Part shown: positions 1 to 10,527 of the stretch, one piece after another
Layout: every line of letters starts with the position of its first letter
Numbering within the stretch: the stretch's first letter is position 1
Assembly: GCA_037176905.1 (NCBI GenBank)
Contig: JBBBWG010032997.1
Location: forward strand, 8,683 to 40,614
Reading direction: 5' to 3'
DNA length: 31,932 bases
Source: Azolla pinnata
Taxonomy: Eukaryota; Streptophyta; Polypodiopsida; Salviniales; Salviniaceae
Notes under the pieces: generated by a model
Told to the model about the DNA's origin: nothing
Databases searched by the model: none
What the model saw: only the letters and a program-made list of their open reading frames with translations
Position numbers and translations under genes: made by a program

Positions 1-114
1 TTCTTCTTCTTCTTCTTGGTTTCACACCTAATGGCACAACCAAGTCAATTCATTCCTTCTCAAATCCAACAACAGTACCAGAAAAACATTTCCAGAAGTT
101 TTGTGTCTCTCTTC

Positions 115-168
<54 letters not shown>
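115..168. repeat. ATTG tetranucleotide microsatellite
   Basis: About 13 perfect copies of GATT/ATTG run without interruption. It lies outside any gene and is probably length-polymorphic. Confidence 0.97.
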
Positions 169-169
<1 letters not shown>

Positions 170-1076
170 GTCTGATGAGATGATACTTGTATATACGCTC
201 TCGTCGATCATTGGCTTTTTTGGGCCCGATGCGAAGAGCGCCAGTGTTGCATTCTGTCAGAGGCTTCCATTCAGTCGGTCGTTCCGTGTGCTTTGCTGCT
301 GCAATGTGCCACATGCAGCGTAGATAATCGACCTGGAGGGGCTCTTTTCCACACGACTGATCATCATTCGGGCCATCGAATTGCCCATGTGTACTACTGC
401 GAAGACCGGGGAGAGGGCACCTCGATGTGGATAAAGGAAACGGATCGATGATGACGCTTTTGACGGCTGATTGAGCACATTCGAAGATTGGGCAATGCCC
501 AATTGCAGCTTCTGCACTAGCGTCCCCGTAATCGTTTTGTTGCCGCAGAAAAAGAGATGCGGGTGCCCTACCATCTAACCCTTTGACCATCTTGTAAGGT
601 CTTCCTTTTAGGAACATGCTTCCCAATCGATTTGAACCTGCCCTAGAATTTCACACCGCAGTCCGTCGTTGGATCGGAATCATTCGATTTGCGACTCTGC
701 AGCACCACTGTCGGTTGTCGGAGCATACTGTAAGGCGTTTGCCAAATAGCTCGCACGTCGATACGTTATTCACGGGCAATCCGAAACCGACATTTGAAGG
801 GGAGAGGTTTCAAGACAATTGCCAACCGGTTTCTCACGAAAAGACTGTGTCACACTTGCAAAAAAAAAAGAGAAGAAAAAAAAAAGCATCTCATCGAAAA
901 ATTGCGGGACACACAGAGGAACGAATATAAACCGTGGCATCGTACGAGCGAGCCCGAGGAAATCGAGAACGCTTGTGTGTGTTTCGTGGCCTGTTCTACT
1001 AACTGCTTCGACGAACGAATATAGCGCGGAACGCAGGACCATGCAACAAACGGGATCGTAAGCTGCTCCGTCTGTG

Positions 1077-1340
1077 TATCAGAAAAGATCGCCGAGACTC
1101 GAAATCCTGCGCCGATTTGCAGAGACGAATCGAAATAGCCTCGATGCGAACATCCGTCATCCGTAAATTCGCAGAACGATTCATTCGCGGATCGCATTTC
1201 CCCCTTCGTATCAGAAAAGATCGCCGAGACTCGAAATCCTGCGCCGATTTGCAGAGACGAATCGAAATAGCCTCGATGCAAACATCCATCATCCGTAAAT
1301 TCGCAGAACGATTCATTCGCGGATCGCATTTCCCCCTTCG
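1077..1340. repeat. 132-bp tandem duplication, two copies
   Basis: Copy 1 is 1077-1208 and copy 2 is 1209-1340. Each begins TATCAGAAAAGATCGCC and ends GCATTTCCCCCTTCG. I count only two differences between them (GCGAACATCCGT versus GCAAACATCCAT), so the duplication is recent. The unit is a multiple of three, so frames stay open through both copies, but the translated peptides resemble no known family. Confidence 0.95.
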
Positions 1341-1543
1341 TTCTTCTTCGCATTCCTCGATTCCCACGAGTAGCATCGCATCGCATCGATGCGTGATTTT
1401 CTCACCGATAGTTTAATCAGACCAAAAGAATCATTAGGATTTCTGTCTTTTTTTTTTAGTTCTGGCAAAGACAAGATGAAGTGTCTTTCCTCAAGAAGAA
1501 TTGAGAGTTCAATGAACAACACAAATTTGTTTTTTGGCCTGTC

Positions 1544-1819
1544 ATGAAAAACACGACCTTGATCGATGGCTATGGCGTTCAAATCCTTCTTCCTCTGCGC
1601 GTCTCGGGCTGCCTGCAGGCGAACCTCTGCTCCCTCTTCCTCCCTCGCCTCCTTCTCTTCTTCCCCGACTCCTTCTGCCTCCCCGATGCAGCACAGCCTT
1701 CTGCCAGCTCCCGCAGAAACCCCCCGTTCGGAGAGACGCGTATTATCCCCCGCGGCACCGAGCCCAGACCGTTGTGCTCCTCCCGCCGCGGCGGCCCTGC
1801 AACTCCCTCCGCAGACTGA
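1544..1819 (+). other. Possible overlapping upstream ORF on the PDF1B transcript
   Basis: An ATG at 1544, 22 bases before the PDF1B start and in another frame, opens 91 codons that overlap nearly all of PDF1B exon 1. It has G at -3 but A at +4. It matters only if transcription starts upstream of 1544, which I cannot tell. The peptide resembles nothing known and is probably a by-product of GC-rich sequence. Confidence 0.25.
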
Positions 1820-4546
1820 TGCCGGTTAGTTCTTGTTGATATTTTTCTTGTCTCGACGTCTTTGTTGAACTTGATGGCGACGGTGATGGTGATGACTGAT
1901 GGCGGGTCTTAACATCTTCTGGGATCCAATGATACCAACAGTTGAACTATTGCAAGCCTTGCAAAGTGAAAAATGTTTCTAACTGGTGGAGCTTTTCATC
2001 TTCCCATAAGATTGTTGCAAATCTTGTACACGCGGGATTTTGGAGTTAATGGCTTAAAACCAAAGCATCAAAGCTGAGTTGGAAAGTCGAGCAAATTGAA
2101 AAACTCCTCTTTTTATCATCTATAGCATTGAATTGGTTTGCACTGATGCTAGGTAAAACATCCAATCACGCCTTTGCTCTCATGTTCTATGGCCATTTAC
2201 AAGCATCATTTCAATATTACATTTTGATGCACTTGACCTTATAAAATTGCCAAAAGAATCTGCTTTCGTAATATTGCTGGTAAACGCTGAGTTTTTCATG
2301 CCTTCTCGGAAGGTGATTTGGGCCATTGTTTGCTGTACCTACAAAATCGTAAGAAAATTTTCCTGGTTTCTAGAAGTATGAGAGAGTATAGAGTTCCCTA
2401 TAGCAAAAATTTGCACCACGAAATCGGGCAAATCCAGCATGGTCTCAAATTCATTTCCATTCAGATACATACTTGTGTTGCATTTCAGATCATGAACTAC
2501 GTTAATTGGCACCTTTCATAAAGTGTATGACTGACGCTGGCTTTCACATTTTACAGTTCTTGCAAACTTGACTATCTTTAATATCTTTGATATTAGATAC
2601 AGTAAGTGCAAGCAGGCCATTATGAACATTCTTGTTTACCGCTTTGAAAACGACTCAATGGTAATACGGACTGTAAAAAAGAAATAATCAATTATGTTTT
2701 ACAATGAAGTTCCAGGTAGATTGAATTAATTATGTTTTACAAGAGGTGTAGTTTTTTTAAGTCATTCCCATCTCCAACAATTCCAATTTATATGATTATT
2801 TGATGCATGCAGCATGCAGTTTGAAATACGAGACACCGCTTAAAGTACTGCTGTATCCAGATCCAAGATTAAGGGCTAAGAACAAGAGGATCACTACTTT
2901 TGATGAAAACCTTGAAAATTTTGCAAGGGAGATGTTCCAAGTTATGTATCGGTAAGTTGTCCTGAAAGCTTTAAGCATTATTTAGTATTGATACGGTTGA
3001 AACTTCACAGGGGACAGCTTGGATCCTTGCTTTGAGTTCTAATGTTTGCAAGTGAAGTAATTTGAAATGTGTTTACATTGGTATGTTCTAGGACTGATGG
3101 GGTAGGTCTATCAGCACCACAAGTGGGGGTTAATGTACAGCTAATGGTTTTCAATCCTGAAGGTGAAAAGGGAAAAGGGGAAGAAATTGTGCTTGTGAAT
3201 CCAAGAATACTCAAATATTCAAATAAGCATTCAGTTTTCACTGAGGGATGCTTATCTTTTCCTGGGATGGAAGCTGATGTGGAAGTAAGTTACAAACTAT
3301 TTCGTTGTATTGGTATATGATGGATTGAATCAGTTAATTCTTTTTTATCTCTAAAAGTCACTAAGCTATTATTGTTTCTTAAATAGAGACCGATAGGGGT
3401 CAAGATTGAAGCCCAAGATATCAAAGGGAAGCAATTCAACATTCATTTGAAAGGCTTCCAAGCAAGAGTATTTCAGCACGAATATGATCACCTAAAGGTA
3501 TATATATCCAAATGCAGTCAAATACTATTGCTTCTAATGTTGAGCCTGAAGCAGAAAGTAAAACAGGCTTGTAGAACTCGATGGTAAAATACCAACCAGA
3601 TCACCAATTGTGGAGAGCTAGCTCCAGTAGATTTGAAATCTTGGAACAGTTTCATCAGAAATTAGAAAGTTTCACAATCTCAGCCCTGAAGTGTAGTGAC
3701 AATTGATTTTTTTAGTTGTAATCAGTGAAAGAAGATAGAAGCCCGGGTCATGGAAACAGAGTGGTCAGTTTCGGAACTCATTTTGTTCGAAACCGAAATT
3801 TGAGTTCATTTTTAGAGTCTAATATGCAGTTGTAGTGCATGTCATCTCTAATATAGGATGTGCACCCCACCCCTAATGGGATCTGAATGCTTACTCAATA
3901 TGTATCATGTGGTGATTTGGGACCTCTTAGCTTTTGCTTCTAGGATATGACAACTGTATAAGGAGAGTCTAATCTGCAGTGCTAGTGCAAGTCAGCTTTA
4001 ATATAGGATGTGCACTCCACCACACATTGAGTCTGAATTCTTTTGCAATGACCCATGTGGTGATTTGGGAACTCTTAGCTTTTGGTTCTAAGATATACAG
4101 ACTATCGTTGTGGCTATTTCAAGTTGCCTATGCAGTTAGTGTCTTGGCCAGTTTCAAAAGAATCAGGAAAGCAAATGAGGAGCAATTATGTCTTTAGAGA
4201 GAGTGCCTTGTGAAAAAAAGATATGAAGTAGACATCTCAATATCCTATTTACAAATGCTTGTTCTGATTTTAATTTTAAACAATCTTATCTCTTCATCCT
4301 TTCAGTCTGTGCTTTTCTTCGAGAGAATGTCACCAAGTGTTCTCAACACAATAGTTCCTTTTCTAAAGGTACGTCTGTTAAGAGGTGATTCATACATTTT
4401 CATCGTAGGTAATATGCGAGTTTTGTTCTTACTAAGATAAAAACTTGTACTTTCTATTGCAATTTACCAACTTTTAGAAGCTAGAAGAGGATTATGAGAA
4501 AAAAACTGGATTGCGCGCACCAGAGAAAGTGAACAGCAAGAAGTGA
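1566..4546 (+). CDS. PDF1B: Peptide deformylase 1B, chloroplast/mitochondrial
   Basis: Removes the formyl group from the N-terminal methionine of proteins made in plastids and mitochondria. Six exons fit with intact frame and GT-AG borders: 1566-1824, 2813-2951, 3092-3284, 3387-3497, 4306-4368 and 4478-4546, giving 277 aa. The first 85 or so residues are rich in Ser, Ala and Pro and look like an organellar transit peptide. All three deformylase motifs are present: GVGLSAPQVG at 136-145, EGCLS at 184-188 and QHEYDHL at 227-233. The metal ligands are Cys186, His228 and His232, and the catalytic residue is Glu229. The residue after the third motif is Ser235, where the family usually has Gly. The tail EKKTGLRAPEK matches plant PDF1B. 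The ATG at 1566 is followed in frame by one at 1572 in better Kozak context. It is convergent with RPS15. Confidence 0.95.
3815..4105. repeat. Imperfect tandem duplication in PDF1B intron 4
   Basis: Two diverged copies with a period of about 150 bp, at 3815-3964 and 3965 to about 4105. Both start GAGTCTAAT and share TAATATAGGATGTGCA and TGTGGTGATTTGGGA. They lie wholly inside the 808-bp intron between exons 4 and 5. I see no terminal inverted repeats or target-site duplication, so I do not call it a transposon. Confidence 0.8.
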
Positions 4547-5925
4547 ACATTATGCGGCTGTAGTGTATCCAAGATGGAACCATCAGATTGGAAATGCATA
4601 TTCCTCCTGCAAGGAGATGCTGGGACAGATGCATACTTTTTTAATGTGGTTGCAGCTGAGGATACGGGAGATGGGTTTCACGTGATTCATTCGTTCACTC
4701 ATAAACATTATAGTGTGTACATTCTATCTTTTATGGGCTCCTGTTTCCTCAGCTTCATCATCTTATATCAACAGCACACAAAGATTTGCTTGCAAAAATT
4801 CCTTTTGGCTGGAAAATGCTTTGGTCATTGCTGTTAATATTCAAATTCTGTATATTGCCCACCAAAAAAAAGAATGATCCTCCCACAAAAACATACGTGT
4901 GTGTATCTTGTAACATTAAAATGGTAAGAGTCAGATAGCTTAGGACTGCCAACATCATGTATCCTCTTCTTATGTAAACTACTTCGTCAGCTTTTGCAAG
5001 TAAAAAGCTTCAAATACAAGTAATAGTTGTCTCTCATTGTAACTGAAAGTAATAGTTTCTGAGACAAGCCAGGCTCGAAGACACTTTGACAGAGTAATAT
5101 CATGCAGCTAACAAACAGGTCGCCTATATTAAATCGTCACAAGCAAATCTATAGTTACATATACATATTGAGAAACCTTATTTAAGTTTCTGCACAAGCA
5201 TAACGCCAAGGTGTTCGTGATTGGAAGCCCTAGATTCACATTTCATGCACGTAATCCTCCAATCTACCAGGAGAATGCACTGCAATCAACCAAATCAAAG
5301 AAAGCCAGCATTTCACTTGCGTGGTCAAACCGCATGCACGAAACCCTCCAATTTACCAGGAGAATACTCTTTAATCAACCAAATCAAAGAAACCCGGCAG
5401 TTCAAGACTATCAACATGATTTCATGAGGCAATTTTTTTAGCATCCGATCAAGCAATACAAAGATAATCCATGAATCACATAAAAAAATTAAGCAGAAAT
5501 AGTCACATATAACAATTATAACTTTACTGAACTTGATAAATTAAGTTGAGCAATTTAAATGGTAGCCAGAAGAAAAATAGTAGCCACATTAAAATTCAGG
5601 CCATTTCATTGCCACTGTTCGATTGATCGACCGATTGAGAACTTCAATCAAGTTGAAGCATTATTTGGCAGAAACCGCCAATCAAACGCTAATTTAAACG
5701 CAACTTGAGGCATTATTAAAATTGACTAGAACTGCTATGATAATTTGAACCACATTTCCGTAAATTCAAAGAATACTCTTCTGTAAAATATTCGTGCTGG
5801 GAGACGTGATTAAAATGGAAGTAGCCATCAGGATCCAAGTTACATAATTACCATTACTCCCTAACTTCAAAATGATTTAGGCCAAAACGCCAACAAAGCA
5901 CTGATAGTCTACAAAACTTTGCTGT
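4547..5925. other. Convergent intergenic region between PDF1B and RPS15
   Basis: Both genes point into this stretch, so it must hold both 3' UTRs and polyadenylation signals. It is AT-rich and has no recognisable coding sequence. The only structured element I see is a duplication at about 5230-5410. Confidence 0.7.
5240..5405. repeat. Imperfect 89-bp tandem duplication
   Basis: Two copies share CATGCACG, then TCCAAT-TACCAGGAGAAT, then ATCAACCAAATCAAAGAAA, with the second copy offset by 89 bases. The copies differ at scattered positions, so the duplication is older than the 132-bp one near 1.1 kb. Confidence 0.85.
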
Positions 5926-7429
<1,504 letters not shown>

Positions 7430-7502
7430 AGCCGCTGCGTGCGAAGGAAGGGAAGGAAGGAGCTTCGGCGACAGGCAGAAAGAAACGAAGGAAGGGAGGA
7501 AA

Positions 7503-7511
7503 TTAGGGTTT
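7503..7511 (-). promoter_or_regulatory. Telobox upstream of RPS15
   Basis: AAACCCTAA on the RPS15 sense strand, about 75 bp before the start codon. This motif is typical of promoters and leaders of plant ribosomal protein and other translation genes. Position and orientation fit RPS15 regulation. Confidence 0.75.
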
Positions 7512-7540
7512 TAAACAGGAGTTCCGCGTTCAGATTGGGG

Positions 7541-7652
7541 GCGACATTTGTCCGGACAATTGCGTCCACAGTGTGAAAGCGTCTATTTCTCCCCCCGTGT
7601 CCGGGCGACCTTTGTCCGGACAATCGCGTCCACGGTGTGAAAGCGGCCATTT
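7541..7652. repeat. 64-bp direct repeat carrying the palindrome TTGTCCGGACAA
   Basis: Copy 1 starts at 7541 and copy 2 at 7605. Both contain GCGAC, then TTTGTCCGGACAAT, then GCGTCCAC and GTGTGAAAGCG. The core TTGTCCGGACAA is a perfect 12-base palindrome in each copy. The pair lies 110-225 bp upstream of the RPS15 start, so it could be a duplicated regulatory site, but no known factor is assigned. Confidence 0.85.
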
Positions 7653-8595
7653 CCTCAATTTGGTCGCAGATGATTCTGCAAACACCTCCCGAGAGATCCC
7701 GGCCGATGATGTTTTTTTCAGACGAACGGGGAAATAAAATGCATGGCGAGAAGTAGCACTGTGTTCAACTGCTCAGTTCAGGTTCACAAATACGATCGAT
7801 CGGGAAACCGGATCCTTCCGCTCTGAGCTACAGTATTTTTTTAAAGTTGAGCACTGATAATTAACCGTCTCCGTTCCTTGAGGACATAGATCATCTGCAC
7901 CCGTTCGTATCGCTGTCACTTCCAAAGGTTACGAATTTCTAACGCATCACCATGGCGTGGCGCTGTTGACGTAACTGCGTCCACCACTCTGTGCGAATCA
8001 GGAAACCGGAGCTAATCTGCCTTGTAAGCAGAAGAATAAATGCGTTAAAACCCACTGTCGAGAACTGCCGGATTCAATTCCTCATGCCTATCTATGCTGC
8101 CGACATTTTTTTTGTACGCATCAAACATGGTGTATTTTTTATTCGATTCGATCGTGCGGTTGCCGACTTTGGAATCGTACATGACGATTTTGGCTTAGTG
8201 TTTCCAGCATTGGTTTCGTTGACATTAGTACCGAATTAGTACCAACCGAGAAGCCCTCCTGTTGTTAGTAGAATGCCATTATTCTCTTTGGGTTTGTAAT
8301 AGTAATAGCTATGTTTGCCCATAGACGCAAGACAAAAATCACTGTGCTGGTGAAGGGCTTCCAATGCTAGATTTTGTTCAGCATTTCTCCGAGAGCAGGG
8401 ACCACATTGCACCTTTTTGTTGCCTCCTTTAGGCTCGATCCATAGGAGATATGGGACGTACAATGCATCTTCTGGGCAACAATTCGCATCGTTGCTTCCA
8501 ATATTGGGACCATCATCTCTAGAGAGAACCCAGCCAGATCAAAGGCATGTGATGGGCAGATTAGTATAGGAGGATTTGAAGCACTGCCCATTGCA

Positions 8596-8695
8596 CGGTG
8601 CGCTGATCATTTTTTGAGAATCATTCAAACCACTTTGAAAGAAATGCTCGGTGCCCTGATCATTTTTTTCAGAATCATTCAAAACCAGTTTGGAT
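8596..8695. repeat. Imperfect 53-bp tandem duplication
   Basis: Two copies share CGGTGC, CTGATCATTTTTT and AGAATCATTCAAA, with the second displaced 53 bases. It is non-coding. Confidence 0.85.
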
Positions 8696-9105
8696 TTTTC
8701 GAGAGAAGGACAACGATTCCAACATCAGGGAGGAGCGATGGAAACCGCTTAAACATGCGAGTGGGAACTTGATGTGGGAATTAACATAGCAAAACAAACG
8801 GAAACGGACGATCTACAACTTGCACGCATCTCTCTTTCTCACTCGCTCACTCACATCCAAGCGGTAGGAAGAAATTTTCATTCATTATTTTCAGCGAGAA
8901 GAGCTTTCTCACAAGACTATCTCCGGAACGGAGGCGGAGCAAGTGGATTATCAAGAAGGTGTCGTGTGCGAGGGCAGAAGGAGAGATGTTACCAGGGTTT
9001 CGGAGCGGAACGGCGATGCCACGCGATCGGGAACGCGTCGGGAGGCGAATCTCCTGTCGATCGAACCACCATTGTTGCGGGCGCTTCGTGACGAGCATCT
9101 TTCGC

Positions 9106-9142
9106 CTCTCTCTCTCTCTCTCTCTCTGTGTCTCTCTCTCTT
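9106..9142. repeat. TC dinucleotide microsatellite
   Basis: TC repeat with a short TGTG interruption, ending a few bases before the lipocalin stop codon. It falls in that gene's 3' UTR. Confidence 0.95.
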
Positions 9143-9145
9143 GTC

Positions 9146-10333
9146 CTAGACGGCGGCGAGCACGCGGCCGCAGTTGCCGCCTTGCTGGAGGGTGAAGAGG
9201 AAAGGGTCGTTGCAGTCGCTGTAGATGCCGAGGGAATCGGCCTTGGCGAGGAAGCGATTAACAACACGGGGATGGAGATTCGGGCGGCGCGAGAGGATGA
9301 AGAGGGACCGGGAAACTGTGCCCGCGAAGCGGGAGCACGAGAAGAAGAGGGCGGCAGAGTAGCGGCGCGCGGGATTCGGCCGCGCCGTCGGCACGGCGTC
9401 GAGGACCCAATACGGGGCGGCGAAGGCGACGGGGCCGATGCTGACCTGGAGCTTCGCGGGTGACGTGGCGGGCTCGGGCTGCGCGACGGTGCCGTTGACG
9501 AAGGAGACCGGGAGGCCGGGCACGGGCCGGCCGGCCGCCAGCAGGGCGGCGGCCGAGGCCCGGATCGCCGCCAGCTGGACGCCCGCCGCCGCCACGTCAC
9601 GCCCATCCCTCCTCCCCCCCGCCACGTCATGCCCATCCCTCCTCTTCCCCGCCGCCACGAATCCTTCCACCTTCTTCAGCCTCGACGCCGCCCGATCCGC
9701 CGCCCGAATCATCCCCCCCACCGCCTTCTTCAGCCCCTCCTCCACGTTCTCCCTCAGATCCGCCGAATACCCCGCCTCGTTGATCTCCCCGTTCAGCTCC
9801 TGTATGCGCTCCATCTCCCCCGCGAGCTCCGCTATGGCGAGCTTCGCCGCCTGCGCTGCTGCTGCAGAACGAGAGCTGCTGCTGTTGCTGTTGCTGGCGA
9901 TGTAAGCTTCGACCTCCGCGCATGCCTGGCGCGCTGCGGAGCAGACGCCGTACGCCGCCACGTTGATGGCCCCCACTTGTGCCACCGCCACATCCGAGAT
10001 CACCTTCTGCCCGCTGTTCAGCAGACGCACCACCGCGCTGCTGCTTCCGCCGCCGCTGTACACGGCTTGGTTGCAGCGCAGGCCGGCTTCGGACAGCAGC
10101 TTGAAGCGCGCGGTGCTCCCGATCTCGTACCAGCGGCCGAGGTAGGCGGTGAGGTTGAACCCCGGGACGGTGGGAGGGTTGGGGCAGCTGCTGCTGCTGT
10201 TGTTGGAAGCCGAGCGCAGGCAGAAGCCGGCGCGGTGCGGGAGCGCACGCACGCTGGAGGAGGAGGAGGAGGAGGCGCTCAAGAAGAGCAGCAGAGCGAT
10301 GGCGGAGCTCGCCATGGCCCGCAGCAGTCGCAT
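9146..10333 (-). CDS. Secreted lipocalin-like protein with long helical insertion
   Basis: Intronless, 395 aa and very GC-rich. Residues 1-30 form a likely signal peptide: a hydrophobic core ALLLFL, then a Ser run ending VRA. PGFNLTAYLGRWYEIGS (57-73) carries the lipocalin Gly-x-Trp signature (G66, W68). The rest of a lipocalin follows with a gap. Strand-like VVRLLNSGQK ends near 110, and the fold resumes at about 277 with SFVNGTV, SPAKLQVS, PYWVLDA, RSLFILSRRPNL and a C-terminal helix. Between lies about 165 residues of Ala-rich, charged, probably helical sequence, including a 10-residue tandem repeat near 230-249. Cys50, Cys87, Cys374 and Cys388 could form disulfides. Lipocalins carry small hydrophobic ligands; the ligand here is unknown. 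A second in-frame ATG is codon 7. A TATA box lies 50 bp upstream. Confidence 0.8.
   Translation of the reverse strand: MRLLRAMASSAIALLLFLSASSSSSSSVRALPHRAGFCLRSASNNSSSSCPNPPTVPGFNLTAYLGRWYEIGSTARFKLLSEAGLRCNQAVYSGGGSSSAVVRLLNSGQKVISDVAVAQVGAINVAAYGVCSAARQACAEVEAYIASNSNSSSSRSAAAAQAAKLAIAELAGEMERIQELNGEINEAGYSADLRENVEEGLKKAVGGMIRAADRAASRLKKVEGFVAAGKRRDGHDVAGGRRDGRDVAAAGVQLAAIRASAAALLAAGRPVPGLPVSFVNGTVAQPEPATSPAKLQVSIGPVAFAAPYWVLDAVPTARPNPARRYSAALFFSCSRFAGTVSRSLFILSRRPNLHPRVVNRFLAKADSLGIYSDCNDPFLFTLQQGGNCGRVLAAV
9591..9650. repeat. 30-bp in-frame tandem repeat in the lipocalin insertion
   Basis: Two copies of a 30-base unit (9591-9620 and 9621-9650), each starting GCCACGTCA. In protein they give the repeated decapeptides around KRRDGHDVAG and GRRDGRDVAA. 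The repeat lengthens the non-lipocalin insertion without shifting the frame. Confidence 0.9.
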
Positions 10334-10335
10334 CT

Positions 10336-10361
10336 TCGTCGTCGTCGTCGTCGTCGTCGTC
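10336..10361. repeat. GAC/GTC trinucleotide run in the lipocalin leader
   Basis: Eight or so GAC triplets on the gene's sense strand lie directly before the ATG. They would make up much of a short 5' UTR. Confidence 0.9.
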
Positions 10362-10382
10362 GCTCTGTTTCTCTCGGGAACA

Positions 10383-10392
10383 ATTTATATAG
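10383..10392 (-). promoter_or_regulatory. TATA box of the lipocalin gene
   Basis: CTATATAAAT on the sense strand, 50 bp before the start codon. With usual plant spacing, transcription would begin about 20 bp upstream of the ATG, which supports the chosen start. Confidence 0.75.
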
Positions 10393-10465
10393 CGTCTGTA
10401 TTTTACAGACTACGTAGACATTTGCACGTTCACAAATTGTTTTTGGTCTCAGAAAGCTCTCTCTT

Positions 10466-10527
10466 GGTTTTAACATAACTGCAAGAGGTTTTAATAGATC
10501 TGCAAGAGGTTTTAATAGATCTGCAGA
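10466..10527. repeat. 21-bp tandem repeat upstream of the lipocalin TATA box
   Basis: Two perfect copies of TGCAAGAGGTTTTAATAGAT plus C (10480-10500 and 10501-10521), with partial copies on both sides. The block begins about 75 bp upstream of the TATA box, where upstream activating sites usually sit. The function is not known. Confidence 0.9.

Larger units (their letters stand above)
1..1565. other. Region upstream of PDF1B with no recognised gene
   Basis: No family-recognisable protein is seen on either strand. The open frames here, including one of nearly 190 codons on the minus strand at 60-626, have no motif I know, and part of that one merely translates an ATTG microsatellite. The region holds a TTC run at its very start, an ATTG microsatellite and a 132-bp tandem duplication, all listed separately. 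The PDF1B promoter and 5' leader must lie in its last few hundred bases, but I see no convincing TATA box that fixes the start of transcription. Confidence 0.6.
7656..9145. other. Intergenic region between RPS15 and the lipocalin gene
   Basis: RPS15 upstream sequence merges into the lipocalin 3' flank. I see no gene. A minus-strand open stretch at 8367-8591 of about 74 codons matches no family I recognise and could be a decayed coding fragment. A small duplication lies at 8596-8695, and a TC microsatellite ends just before the lipocalin stop. Confidence 0.55.

Noticed and set aside
60-626. Minus-strand open frame of nearly 190 codons
   Set aside because: The nominal start is TTG, the end translates an ATTG microsatellite, and no family motif is seen.
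3500-4300. Transposable element in PDF1B intron 4
   Set aside because: There is a tandem duplication, but no terminal repeats, target-site duplication or coding remnants were seen.
8236-8591. Minus-strand open stretches that read like normal protein (for example PILICPSHAFDLAGF)
   Set aside because: Composition is protein-like, but I cannot match a family, and two frames would compete; left as a possible decayed fragment.
9438-10417. Long plus-strand open frames opposite the lipocalin gene
   Set aside because: GC-rich antisense shadows. The minus-strand frame has a signal peptide, the Gly-x-Trp motif and a TATA box, and theirs have none.
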